Below are positions 8,747 to 17,348 of a stretch of DNA of 33,033 bases, in pieces. The notes under the pieces were generated by a model that saw only the letters and a program-made list of their open reading frames with translations, did no database searches and was not told where the DNA came from. A program made the translations under genes and the position numbers. The DNA comes from Muribaculaceae bacterium (GTDB lineage Bacteria; Bacteroidota; Bacteroidia; Bacteroidales; Muribaculaceae), in NCBI GenBank assembly GCA_022510445.1, contig JAFLTN010000018.1, positions 1 to 33,033 on the forward strand. The letters are read 5' to 3'. Numbering within the stretch: position 1 is the stretch's first letter; each line of letters begins with the position of its first letter.

Positions 8747-10261
8747 ATGAAATTCAATAAACAATATATTCTTTTACTCTGCGGATTGTCTCTAATAGGC
8801 TGTACAGATGATAAGTTTACCGATGTGGTTCCTTTCCCTGAAGAGGCAGATACAGACAATCCGGGCACACAGGAACCTGTTTCTTCATCGCGAGATGAGC
8901 AATATCGACCGCAGATCCATTACACTCCTGCAGCCAATTGGATTAATGATCCCAACGGTATGTTCTACCTTGATGGAACCTGGCATCTCTATTATCAATA
9001 TAATCCCTCCGGAAATGACTGGGGAAATATGAGCTGGGGTCATGCCACCTCTTCCGACCTTATTCATTGGGAAGAAAAACCTGTTGCTATGGTACGTAAT
9101 GAATGGGGCGACATATTCTCCGGAAGTGCCGTTGTTGATAAGGATAATACAGCCGGTTTTGGGGCTAACACAGTTATAGCGTTCTATACCGCTTCAGGAG
9201 AACGTCAGCAACAATGCCTGGCTTATAGCACTGACGGAGGTATGACATTTAATCAATATGAAGGAAATCCGGTTATTCCTAATTCTGACCTTCCTGACTT
9301 TCGAGATCCAAAAGTTTTCTGGCACCCAGAGTCAGGGAAATGGATAATGTGTCTTGCCCTGGGTTGGGATTGCGGGATTGAGTTATGGGGTTCTTCAAAC
9401 CTCAAATCATGGTCAAAACTCTCAACTTTCCGTTCATCAAGTGCCAGAAGTAATATAGGCCAATGGGAATGTCCTGACTTGATCCGCCTTCCTTATAATG
9501 GTGGGGAAAAATGGGTCCTTATTGTCAGCAATAATCCGGGTGGACCGGCCGGTGGCTCAGGCACGGAATATTTTATCGGTAACTTTGACGGTAATGAATT
9601 CACTGCTGATGAAATGGACTATCCTCTTTGGCTCGATTATGGCAGTGACAATTATGCCGGAGTAACCTGGAGCAATGCTCCCGACAACAGAACTGTAATG
9701 ATCGGATGGATGAATAATTGGAATTATTGTGGCAATGTGCCTTGTAATCCCTGGCGTTCAGCCATGACTCTTCCGAGAGAGCTTACCCTCAGAGACATTG
9801 ATGGATCACCTCGTCTTTGCTCATCTGTTGTAAAAGAAATTGATGGCATCGGTGGCGAATGGACAGATACAGACGGTATATGTCAGGGAGGTGTCGCATA
9901 TGAAATCAAGCTTTCTCTTGATCCTAAAGAAAGCAAAACGTTTACTGTGGGGAATGCTGTAGGGGAATATCTGGAAGTGGAGGTTAATCCATCTGCCGGG
10001 AAGATTATAGCCAAAAGAACTTCAACCACAGGAGCAACAAATTTCCATGGATTATTTTCAATTCCCACACTTGCGTCTCCTTATAATACAAATGCTGATG
10101 AGCTTGAATTGCACCTTTTAATAGACAATTCTTCTGTTGAGATCCTTAGCACTGACGGCGCAGCAGCTATCACTTGTCTGGTTTTCCCATCTGTTCCTTA
10201 CGACAGGATCTCAGGATTGGAAAATGGAATCAGCTACCGCCCTTTAAATACAATCTGGTAA
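8747..10261 (+). CDS. GH32 lipoprotein, probable surface endo-fructanase (levanase type)
   Basis: Glycoside hydrolase family 32 enzyme cleaving beta-fructosidic bonds by a retaining mechanism. Family hallmarks are visible: WINDPNG at residues 65-71 (nucleophile Asp68), FSGS at 124-127, FRDP at 185-188 (transition-state stabiliser Asp187) and WECPDL with acid/base Glu241. The C-terminal beta-sandwich ends with the IDNSSVEIL signature. Lipobox LIGC gives lipidated Cys19, followed at once by acidic TDD, which suggests surface export. In the B. thetaiotaomicron levan locus the equivalent lipoprotein is an endo-levanase that produces oligosaccharides for SusC/D. Endo action and a beta-2,6 preference are inferred from that analogy. 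It is the last gene of the first half-operon and converges on the HTCS gene. Confidence 0.9.
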   Translation: MKFNKQYILLLCGLSLIGCTDDKFTDVVPFPEEADTDNPGTQEPVSSSRDEQYRPQIHYTPAANWINDPNGMFYLDGTWHLYYQYNPSGNDWGNMSWGHATSSDLIHWEEKPVAMVRNEWGDIFSGSAVVDKDNTAGFGANTVIAFYTASGERQQQCLAYSTDGGMTFNQYEGNPVIPNSDLPDFRDPKVFWHPESGKWIMCLALGWDCGIELWGSSNLKSWSKLSTFRSSSARSNIGQWECPDLIRLPYNGGEKWVLIVSNNPGGPAGGSGTEYFIGNFDGNEFTADEMDYPLWLDYGSDNYAGVTWSNAPDNRTVMIGWMNNWNYCGNVPCNPWRSAMTLPRELTLRDIDGSPRLCSSVVKEIDGIGGEWTDTDGICQGGVAYEIKLSLDPKESKTFTVGNAVGEYLEVEVNPSAGKIIAKRTSTTGATNFHGLFSIPTLASPYNTNADELELHLLIDNSSVEILSTDGAAAITCLVFPSVPYDRISGLENGISYRPLNTIW

Positions 10262-10320
10262 AACAGAGCATCAAAGACTTTTCCTCTATTTTTGTTAGAT
10301 TGGAGGAAGCCAATTAAAAT

Positions 10321-10352
10321 CAGGGGGAAGCAGTAACTACTGCTTCTCCCTG
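10321..10352 (-). terminator. hairpin terminator between convergent GH32 and HTCS genes
   Basis: Near-perfect inverted repeat with 15-base arms (10321-10335 and 10338-10352), a two-base loop and one mismatch that becomes a G-U pair. On the minus strand the hairpin is followed by ATTTTAATT. It contains the stop codon of the HTCS gene (10337-10339). It most likely terminates HTCS transcription and may also act on the converging GH32 transcript. Confidence 0.7.
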
Positions 10353-13075
10353 AATTCCGTTGGGGTCATTCCGAACTGTTCTCGGAAACATTTTGTGAAG
10401 TAAGCCGGAGTGGAAAAACCTACTTCGTAACAGATTTCGCTTATGGTCTTGTCGGTCGTTGCAAGGAGTTTGCGTGATTTTTTTAGTCGCAAATTCCTCA
10501 TTAACTCCACTGGAGAATAATTTGTTATCGCTTTGAGCTTTCTGTAAAGCTGAGTTCTTTCAAAGCCCATGGAGGAGGCTATTGCCTCGACATTCAAATC
10601 AGGGTTCCCCATTTCTTTTTCAAAGATTTCCAGGAACTTATTATAAAAATCATCATCTATAACACCGGAATTTTTAGGGAGTGCCTTCCTTTTTTCAGAA
10701 AGAGGCACAGAAGATGGAATACGTTTTTCATAAATATCTTTAATCTTTCTCCTGTTGAAGATAAGAGAAGCCACCTGCGATTTAAGTACTGCAGAAGAGA
10801 AAGGCTTGGAGAGATAACCGTCTGCGCCACTCTCGAATCCCTGAACACGCTGTTCGTCCATTGAACAGGCTGTGAGCATCAAGACCGGTATATGGCTTGT
10901 GATCTCTTCTTTTTTAAGCCGGCTACAAGTTTCCATTCCATCAATGCCGGGCATCATAACATCGCAGACTATTAAATCAGGCACATATTTCACTGCCTTT
11001 TTAATTCCCTCCTTACCATTTGAAGCCTGCAGGACGTTATAATCATCCTTCAATAGTTCTGTCACAAGTTCCCGTATATCCCTGTTATCGTCGATTACAA
11101 GAAGAACCGGCTTTTCGTCTTCAAAGTTTGTTTCCGTTTCAATATCATCTAATTCCGCGTTGATTTCATCAGCTGTTATGGAAACTTCTACTTCCTGCGG
11201 AGTCTCACTGACATGAACAACAGGCAAGGAAACAGTAAAGACAGACCCCTTTTTAAGCTCACTTTCAACGGAAATTGATCCTCCATGCAATTCTATAAAT
11301 GCTTTAGCCAGCGACAGACCGATCCCGGATCCTCTGGGACGCACTTTATCCACCTGAAAGAATCGGTCGAAGATATTTTTAATGTTTTCGGCACTTATAC
11401 CTTCACCACTGTCGAGTACTTTAAAAATGAGCCTATTATCTTTTATTTCATAGGAGACATTTATAACGCTATTGTCAGGACTATATTTAAATGCATTGGA
11501 GACAAGGTTGAAAAACACTCTTTCTATCTTTTCTACATCCATAGCCAGACAGACGGGTTGCCCATCCTTTGGCCGGTCAAGAGTAAAACGTATGTTTCTT
11601 TTCTTTGCGAGAGCCCTGAAAGAATCGAACCATTCATTGACAGCACGGCTGAAATCAGTTTCCACAAGATTAAGATTCAGCTTGTTGTTTTCGTATTTCC
11701 TAAAATCCAGAATCTGATTGATCAGTCGTTGTAAAATTTTCACATTCTTATCTGCAATCTTAACAAGAGTTTTCTGTCGGGAATCAAGATTTGACGCCAT
11801 ATTCAACTGAGACACCGGCTCAGCTATAAGGGTAAGAGGGGTCCGAAGGTCATGGCTTACATTAGTAAAAAATACGAGTTTTGATTGAGTCGCTTCTTCG
11901 AGAAGCCTGTTAAGTTCCTTCTGCTTGTCACGCTCTTCCTCAAGAAGCCGGTTCTGTTTCATTAAAGCTTCCTGATGGCGACGATGCTGCCAGAATGTAC
12001 GTAACACAAGAAAGAGGAATCCGAATAAAAGGACTAAAATTACAATTATGGCATAGAAAAGAATGGTCTGGGCTGAATGACGGCTGAGATAATCGTCAAG
12101 TTGAGTTTTCAAGGCCCTAATTTTTTCAGTGTCCTCCATCACTACTTCATTCTGCCTTAAAAGTATGTCGGCATTGGTAGCGTCAACAGCAGAAGACAAG
12201 GGGAGCATCACCTCTTTTTCATAAGGTTGGCCATGAAGAATTTTTAAAGCCTCCTTCAAAATAATACTGCCCTCGGTAGGATAAAGGAAAGTCGCATCAA
12301 TCACACCGTCTTTCACTGCCTTAATCCCAATAGAGGGTGCCGCATCTATTCCGATTATCTTAATATCATTTCGGCCGAGTTTGTCTGCCACCTCGGAAGC
12401 TCCCATAGCCATTCTGTCGTTATGAGCGAATATCAGGTTCACTTCGGGATGATTTGCAATCATCGTATCAGAAACCGCTACAGCTTTTTCAAGAGTCCAG
12501 TCTGCCGCCTCGCTTGCAACTATTTTTCCTCCGGCTTCTTCAATAATCCTTTTGAATCCGAGATGCCGGTCTTCAGCCGGTGTAGATCCTCGGAGACCAT
12601 ATAGTTCCATCACATTAATTGGAGATGTAGCCAGATTTAAAGAATAGCGCGCGGCCGATTCTCCGAGTCCTATATTATCCACCCCGATGCGCTGGGTATA
12701 AGTGGTGTCGTTTATATTTCTGTCGAAAATAATGACCGGGAGTCCTTTTTCATAGACCGATCTGATTACCGATGTCAACGGTTCGGCTTCATTAGGGGCC
12801 ACAACAATAATATCAAAGCCCTTTTCAACAAAATATTGAATATCCCGGATCTGCTTTTCATTGCTGTCGTCGGCCGATCTGATCTCCAATTCCACATCAT
12901 CATGCAGCATCGCTTCCAGGCGAAGTTCTTCATTGAGCTTTGATCGCCAGTCATCACTGCTACATTGAGACACACCGATTTTAAATTTGTCGCTCTTCCT
13001 GCAGGAGGGAAATAAAGAGGAAAACAGGATTACAACCAGAAGTAAAAGGCAGTTTGAATTTATTATAGGTTTCAT
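10337..13075 (-). CDS. hybrid two-component system regulator with LacI-like periplasmic sensor (fructose-sensing type)
   Basis: One-protein sensor kinase and transcription activator. The order is an N-terminal membrane/signal segment (about 10-25), a periplasmic sugar-binding domain of the type I PBP/LacI class (about 30-315), a transmembrane helix (about 335-360), a short coiled coil, a HisKA domain with phospho-acceptor His408 (NVSHDLRTP), an HATPase domain (DSGEGIS and GSGIGLSLA), a receiver domain with Asp705 (CDVMMPG), and an AraC-type HTH (about 828-912). The start at 13075 was chosen because it gives a proper N-terminal signal. This PBP-sensor architecture, rather than the usual beta-propeller sensor, matches the fructose-responsive regulator of the B. 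thetaiotaomicron levan locus. It probably activates both half-operons through the shared motif at 2229-2241 and 13149-13161. Confidence 0.93.
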   Translation of the reverse strand: MKPIINSNCLLLLVVILFSSLFPSCRKSDKFKIGVSQCSSDDWRSKLNEELRLEAMLHDDVELEIRSADDSNEKQIRDIQYFVEKGFDIIVVAPNEAEPLTSVIRSVYEKGLPVIIFDRNINDTTYTQRIGVDNIGLGESAARYSLNLATSPINVMELYGLRGSTPAEDRHLGFKRIIEEAGGKIVASEAADWTLEKAVAVSDTMIANHPEVNLIFAHNDRMAMGASEVADKLGRNDIKIIGIDAAPSIGIKAVKDGVIDATFLYPTEGSIILKEALKILHGQPYEKEVMLPLSSAVDATNADILLRQNEVVMEDTEKIRALKTQLDDYLSRHSAQTILFYAIIVILVLLFGFLFLVLRTFWQHRRHQEALMKQNRLLEEERDKQKELNRLLEEATQSKLVFFTNVSHDLRTPLTLIAEPVSQLNMASNLDSRQKTLVKIADKNVKILQRLINQILDFRKYENNKLNLNLVETDFSRAVNEWFDSFRALAKKRNIRFTLDRPKDGQPVCLAMDVEKIERVFFNLVSNAFKYSPDNSVINVSYEIKDNRLIFKVLDSGEGISAENIKNIFDRFFQVDKVRPRGSGIGLSLAKAFIELHGGSISVESELKKGSVFTVSLPVVHVSETPQEVEVSITADEINAELDDIETETNFEDEKPVLLVIDDNRDIRELVTELLKDDYNVLQASNGKEGIKKAVKYVPDLIVCDVMMPGIDGMETCSRLKKEEITSHIPVLMLTACSMDEQRVQGFESGADGYLSKPFSSAVLKSQVASLIFNRRKIKDIYEKRIPSSVPLSEKRKALPKNSGVIDDDFYNKFLEIFEKEMGNPDLNVEAIASSMGFERTQLYRKLKAITNYSPVELMRNLRLKKSRKLLATTDKTISEICYEVGFSTPAYFTKCFREQFGMTPTEFREKQ

Positions 13076-13081
13076 AGTATG

Positions 13082-13089
13082 CAAATTTA
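13082..13089 (-). promoter_or_regulatory. candidate -7 box for the HTCS gene
   Basis: The minus strand reads TAAATTTG, a match to TAnnTTTG, ending seven bases upstream of the ATG at 13075. Transcription from it would give an almost leaderless mRNA. No TTTG box is found at the expected -33 distance, so the call is weak. Confidence 0.3.
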
Positions 13090-13129
13090 TATAAAAATTC
13101 GTGCAGAAGAGATAAAATAAGTGGCATAA

Positions 13130-13161
13130 CAACAAGATTTATAGGATATGCAACAAATGTT
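13130..13161 (+). promoter_or_regulatory. candidate HTCS operator upstream of second GH32 gene
   Basis: CAACAA occurs at 13130-13135 and again at 13151-13156, exactly 21 bp apart, a typical spacing for AraC-type dimers. The second copy lies in TGCAACAAATGTT (13149-13161), identical to the motif at 2229-2241 upstream of the susC-like gene. It sits in the divergent intergenic region, so it could also influence the HTCS gene itself. Confidence 0.6.
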
Positions 13162-13186
13162 CTATATAATCCTTCAATGTTAATAT

Positions 13187-13194
13187 TACCTTTG
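13187..13194 (+). promoter_or_regulatory. -7 promoter box of the GH32-transporter-fructokinase operon
   Basis: TACCTTTG matches the Bacteroidota -7 consensus and is followed by CG, as at the susC-like promoter. It begins 38 bp after the start of the shared 13-mer, against 37 bp in the other promoter. There is no recognisable -33 TTTG. The predicted leader to the ATG at 13308 is about 108 bases. Confidence 0.6.
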
Positions 13195-13307
13195 CGAAAA
13201 AGAAACAGACCTAACATATTTTTATTGAAGCGAAAAATTTAGTTTATTTGGAGAGGTAAAAAAAGATTGTCTTTAGGTATTAATTGTAAAATTTAAAAAA
13301 CAGAAAT

Positions 13308-15131
13308 ATGAAACTTAAAAATCTAATCATCCCTGCGGTGTGCCTGGCTCCCTTAACAATGACCGGGGCAGGAGGAGTGGAGATTTCCCATCTGGGTCCC
13401 ACCAACACACTGGTTCGGGTAAATGGAGAGGGACAATATCTGTTGCTCCCGGTTCAGGAAAGCCATGAAGACGATGCCCGGATCAATGTTTTGGCCGACG
13501 GCAAAATAGAAGAAACAATTTACGTAAGACTGGCCCGCACAAAAACCGATTACACGGTGCCTTTCGACCTGTCAAAATACAAGGGAAAAAACCTCATGCT
13601 CGATATCGTCACACAACAGAACCGGAACTCCGTGAGAGATGCACAGGACGACGTGTGCTGGGACGGGATGATCATAACTGATACTTTCGACACAACCAAC
13701 AGAGAGAAAAAGTATCGTCCGGCCTATCACCACACGCCGCTTTATGGATGGATGAACGATCCAAACGGCATGTTCTATAAAGACGGAGTGTGGCATCTTT
13801 ATTATCAAAAGAATCCATATGGTTCAAAATGGCAGAATATGACATGGGGACATTCAACATCAAAAGACCTGATTCATTGGGACCATCAGAAAGACGCAAT
13901 CAAGCCCGACGGCCTTGGTTCCATTTTCAGTGGAAGCTCTGTCGTTGACCATAATAATACCGCAGGTTACGGCAAAGATGCCGTTATAGCCTTATTCACT
14001 TCAGCCGGCACAAGCCAGATGCAGAGCCTTGCCTACAGCACTGATAACGGAGACACGTTTGAAGTATATGCCGGGAATCCTATCATCACCCTTGATTCCG
14101 AAGCCCGGGATCCGAATATGTTCTGGAACGATAAGACCGGTGAATGGAATCTTGTTCTGGCTCACGCCCTTGACAAGGAGAACCTTTTCTTTACCTCTCC
14201 CGATTTAAAGAACTGGACACTTTCAGGCACCTTCGGGAAAGGCTTGGGCGCACAGGAAGGTGTGTGGGAATGTCCGGATCTTTTCGAACTTCCGGTTCCC
14301 GGAACAGACAAAACCAAATGGGTTCTGATTTGCAATATAAATCCCGGGGGTCCTTTCGGAGGAAGTTCGATACAATATTTTATCGGCGATTTCGACGGGA
14401 AAACTTTCATTTCAGATACTAATCCTGACGGAACAGTGCCTACTAAATGGCTTGACTATGGAAAAGACAATTATGCTCTTGTAAGCTGGAGCAATGCCCC
14501 CGACAACCGTCGCACCGCAATCGGATGGATGAGCAACTGGCAATATGCAGCCGATGTACCCACCATGCAATTCAGAAGCGCTAACACTTTGCCGCGAGAG
14601 ATGGAACTCTTCAGCACAAATGACGGAGAACTTTATGTGGCATCAGTGCCTTCGCCCGAACTTCTGAAATTACGTGGAAAAATAATTGAAAAAGCATCCA
14701 ATAAAAATATAGGATCAAATCCTACAGATTTCCAACTTCCTTCGGAGGGATTATGCGAAATCAATCTTGATTTTGAAGCCACCAATGCAGATGTGGTTTC
14801 ATTCATCCTCTCAAATCCGGAAGGAGAAAAAGTAATAATGCGTTATGATTCAAAAAACCGGACAATGTCGTTCGACCGGCGTCAGAGCGGTATCGTGGAT
14901 TTCAGTCAGAAATTCCCTGCCGTTACAGTTTCCCCTACTTTTGAAACGGATGGTAAGATAAATTTGAGAATATTCATCGACCGTTCAAGTATCGAGCTTT
15001 TCGGCAATAGGGGACAGTTTGTTATGACCAACCTTGTATTCCCCAATTCACCCTATACCAACCTATCCGTTGAGTCGAGAAACGGAAACGCAACTCTTTC
15101 AGAGCTCAAGGTATATGAGATAAATTCATGA
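13308..15131 (+). CDS. GH32 beta-fructosidase with N-terminal DUF4980-like domain, probably periplasmic
   Basis: Second GH32 enzyme of the locus, predicted to release fructose from imported fructo-oligosaccharides. An N-terminal signal (about residues 1-21) without a lipobox suggests periplasmic rather than surface location. Residues about 25-130 form an extra beta domain of the DUF4980 type found in front of Bacteroidales GH32 enzymes. The catalytic part shows WMNDPNG (148-154, nucleophile Asp151), FSGSS (207-211), ARDP (266-269, Asp268) and WECPDL (Glu321). The C-terminal beta-sandwich has IDRSSIELFGN. At 607 residues it fits the two-domain form. It starts the second half-operon, with the MFS gene starting 28 bp downstream. 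Exo-acting fructosidase activity is inferred from location and from analogous loci. Confidence 0.9.
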   Translation: MKLKNLIIPAVCLAPLTMTGAGGVEISHLGPTNTLVRVNGEGQYLLLPVQESHEDDARINVLADGKIEETIYVRLARTKTDYTVPFDLSKYKGKNLMLDIVTQQNRNSVRDAQDDVCWDGMIITDTFDTTNREKKYRPAYHHTPLYGWMNDPNGMFYKDGVWHLYYQKNPYGSKWQNMTWGHSTSKDLIHWDHQKDAIKPDGLGSIFSGSSVVDHNNTAGYGKDAVIALFTSAGTSQMQSLAYSTDNGDTFEVYAGNPIITLDSEARDPNMFWNDKTGEWNLVLAHALDKENLFFTSPDLKNWTLSGTFGKGLGAQEGVWECPDLFELPVPGTDKTKWVLICNINPGGPFGGSSIQYFIGDFDGKTFISDTNPDGTVPTKWLDYGKDNYALVSWSNAPDNRRTAIGWMSNWQYAADVPTMQFRSANTLPREMELFSTNDGELYVASVPSPELLKLRGKIIEKASNKNIGSNPTDFQLPSEGLCEINLDFEATNADVVSFILSNPEGEKVIMRYDSKNRTMSFDRRQSGIVDFSQKFPAVTVSPTFETDGKINLRIFIDRSSIELFGNRGQFVMTNLVFPNSPYTNLSVESRNGNATLSELKVYEINS

Positions 15132-15159
15132 GTTTTTGAATTCTAAGATATTATATAAT

Positions 15160-16353
15160 ATGGACAATACATTGACACTCCAGACCACGAAGAAATCATC
15201 ACTGATGCAACTTGTGCCGGTTATGCTCTGCTTTTTTGCCATGGGATTTGTGGATCTCATAGGCACGGCATCAAATTATGTGAAAGACCAGCACAGCCTG
15301 ACAGAAAGTCAGGCCGGATATCTTCCTCTTCTTGTATTTTTCTGGTTTCTCATCATATCAGTTCCAACCGGACTGCTGATGAATAAAATCGGAAGAAAGA
15401 AAACGGTGCTCCTCTCTCTTGTTGTGACCACCCTGGCACTTGTGATTCCAATCTGTGGCGACAGTCTCGCTATGTTCGTGATTGGCTTTTCTCTGTTAGG
15501 TATCGGTAATGCCATCATGCAAACTTCACTCAATCCACTTGTTACAAACCTTATATCAAACGACAAACTTGCTTCAACACTTACTTTCGGCCAATTTGTG
15601 AAGGCCATAGCATCTTTCCTCGCTCCTATCATAATGACATGGGGTTATCTGGAAGCTTTCCCGACCTTCGGCCTGGGATGGAGAGGCCTCTTTGCCCTTT
15701 ATGCCATCATCAGCTTCCTTTCAATAGCCGTATTGGGGGGCACACCCATCCAGGAAGAGAAACCTGACAAGGCTTCCGGCCTTTGGGAAAGTGTAAAACT
15801 GCTCGGTTATCCGTTTGTTTTCCTCTGTTTTATGGGTATTTTCTGTCATGTGGGAATAGATGTGGGAGTAAATACCTACGCACCCAAAATCATAATGGAA
15901 AGATTGTCAGTTCCATTGGAAGAAGCTACCTTTGCTACAAGTCTCTATTTTATATTCCGTACGGGTGGCACATTCTTAGGTTCCTTCTTCCTGCGTATGA
16001 TGAGCCAGCGGCTGTTCTTCCTGATAAGCGTGGTAATGATGATAGCCTCAATGATCATTCTTTTTTCATGTGATTCTCTTGGCGCTCTTTATACAGGAAT
16101 AGCTCTGGTGGGATTCGGCAATTCAAATATTTTCGCCGTTGTGTTCTCACAGGCTCTCAACAACCGTCCGAAAGAACGGAATGAAGTTTCCGGGCTTATG
16201 ATCATGGGTCTTTTCGGAGGAGCCATTTTCCCGGTAATAATGAGCTATTGCACCGATTTCTTTGGTGGGATTTCAGCAGCTGTGGCTGTGATGCTGATCG
16301 GAGTGCTTTATCTTCTTTTCTTCACCACAAGAATCAAAAAGGTGAAAGGCTGA
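15160..16353 (+). CDS. MFS sugar transporter, probable fructose permease
   Basis: Inner-membrane permease of the major facilitator superfamily with about 12 hydrophobic segments in 397 residues, probably importing fructose by proton symport. Loop 2-3 carries the MFS signature region GLLMNKIGRKKTV. The overall character (for example FFAMGFVDLIGTASNYVKD near the start) is close to the FucP/GlcP-like sugar symporters used in Bacteroidales sugar loci. I chose the ATG at 15160 instead of the in-frame TTG at 15136. It lies between the periplasmic GH32 and the fructokinase, the same order as in the B. thetaiotaomicron fructan locus, which supports fructose as substrate. Specificity is inferred from context. 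Confidence 0.87.
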   Translation: MDNTLTLQTTKKSSLMQLVPVMLCFFAMGFVDLIGTASNYVKDQHSLTESQAGYLPLLVFFWFLIISVPTGLLMNKIGRKKTVLLSLVVTTLALVIPICGDSLAMFVIGFSLLGIGNAIMQTSLNPLVTNLISNDKLASTLTFGQFVKAIASFLAPIIMTWGYLEAFPTFGLGWRGLFALYAIISFLSIAVLGGTPIQEEKPDKASGLWESVKLLGYPFVFLCFMGIFCHVGIDVGVNTYAPKIIMERLSVPLEEATFATSLYFIFRTGGTFLGSFFLRMMSQRLFFLISVVMMIASMIILFSCDSLGALYTGIALVGFGNSNIFAVVFSQALNNRPKERNEVSGLMIMGLFGGAIFPVIMSYCTDFFGGISAAVAVMLIGVLYLLFFTTRIKKVKG

Positions 16354-16416
16354 AAAATCAACCTGCAATTTCTTTTGATTAAACTTATAACACACCACGA
16401 ATAAAGAAAAATAACC

Positions 16417-17301
16417 ATGAATAAAACTGTTGTAGGAATGGGAGAAGCTCTCTGGGACGTTCTTCCGGAAGGCAAGAAAATTGGTGGAGCACCGGCTAAT
16501 TTTGCTTACCATGTGTCGCAGTTCGGATTGCCGAGCTGTGCAGTGAGTGCCATAGGAGTTGACGCTCTGGGTAAAGAACTGGTTGATAATCTTTCAAAGA
16601 AGGATCTGAATTTCAGTCTTGCAGAAGTTCCTTACCCGACCGGAACCGTACAAGTGGAAATAGATCAGGCAGGAATACCCCAATATGATATTAAAGAAAA
16701 TGTGGCATGGGACAACATTCCTTTCACAGAGAATCTTGAAAAACTTGCAAAAAATACACGAGCTTTCTGTTTCGGATCCCTCGCTCAAAGAAATATCGTG
16801 TCGCGCACAACTATCAACGAATTTTTAGATGCGATGCCAAAGGATGAAGACACATTAGTAGTTTTCGACATCAACCTGCGTCAGGGCTTTTATACCAAAG
16901 AGATTCTCATGAACTCAATGGAAAAATGCAATATCCTCAAGATAAACGACGAAGAACTGGTGATTGTGAGCCGTATGTTCGGATATCCGGGCATAGACCT
17001 TCAAGACAAATGCTGGATACTGTTAGGAAAATATAATCTCAAGATGCTGATCCTGACCTGCGGCATCAACGGAAGCTATGTGTTTACACCCGGCAACGTC
17101 TCCTTCCTGCCTACACCGACTGTAAAGGTAGAAGACACCGTTGGAGCGGGAGACTCTTTCACGGCAGCCTTCATAGCCAGCATCCTTAAAGGGAAGAGTG
17201 TGGAGGAGGCTCACCATAAAGCTGTGGAAACCTCGGCTTACGTATGCACACAGAAAGGTGCTATGCCTGTGCTTCCTCCCGAAATAACGGGGTTGAAATA
17301 A
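16417..17301 (+). CDS. PfkB-family fructokinase
   Basis: Cytoplasmic ribokinase-like sugar kinase, predicted to phosphorylate fructose with ATP for entry into glycolysis. The N-terminal GMGEALWDVLPEGKKIGGAPANFA (residues 7-30, sugar-binding glycines) is typical of fructokinases. The C-terminal PfkB signature has DTVGAGDSF (240-248), where Asp246 is the expected catalytic base. At 294 residues the length is normal. It is the last gene of the second half-operon, 63 bp after the transporter gene. A downstream terminator is not clear; only a weak GGTT/AACC stem followed by a T-rich run lies near 17320-17348. Confidence 0.9.
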   Translation: MNKTVVGMGEALWDVLPEGKKIGGAPANFAYHVSQFGLPSCAVSAIGVDALGKELVDNLSKKDLNFSLAEVPYPTGTVQVEIDQAGIPQYDIKENVAWDNIPFTENLEKLAKNTRAFCFGSLAQRNIVSRTTINEFLDAMPKDEDTLVVFDINLRQGFYTKEILMNSMEKCNILKINDEELVIVSRMFGYPGIDLQDKCWILLGKYNLKMLILTCGINGSYVFTPGNVSFLPTPTVKVEDTVGAGDSFTAAFIASILKGKSVEEAHHKAVETSAYVCTQKGAMPVLPPEITGLK

Positions 17302-17348
17302 TGACTCTCTGCAAGGTATAAGGTTCTTAACCCCGATAGTGTTTTTTC

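Noticed and set aside
11285..11734. 149-codon open frame antisense to the HTCS gene
   Set aside because: It overlaps the kinase domain coding region, has no family resemblance and is explained as a shadow frame.
13016..13075. HTCS N-terminus as a lipoprotein signal (Cys in LFPSC)
   Set aside because: Hybrid sensor regulators span the inner membrane, and the -3 to -1 residues are a poor lipobox, so I treat it as a signal/membrane segment.
17302..17348. Terminator after the fructokinase gene
   Set aside because: A four-base GGTT/AACC stem near a T-rich run is too weak to call.
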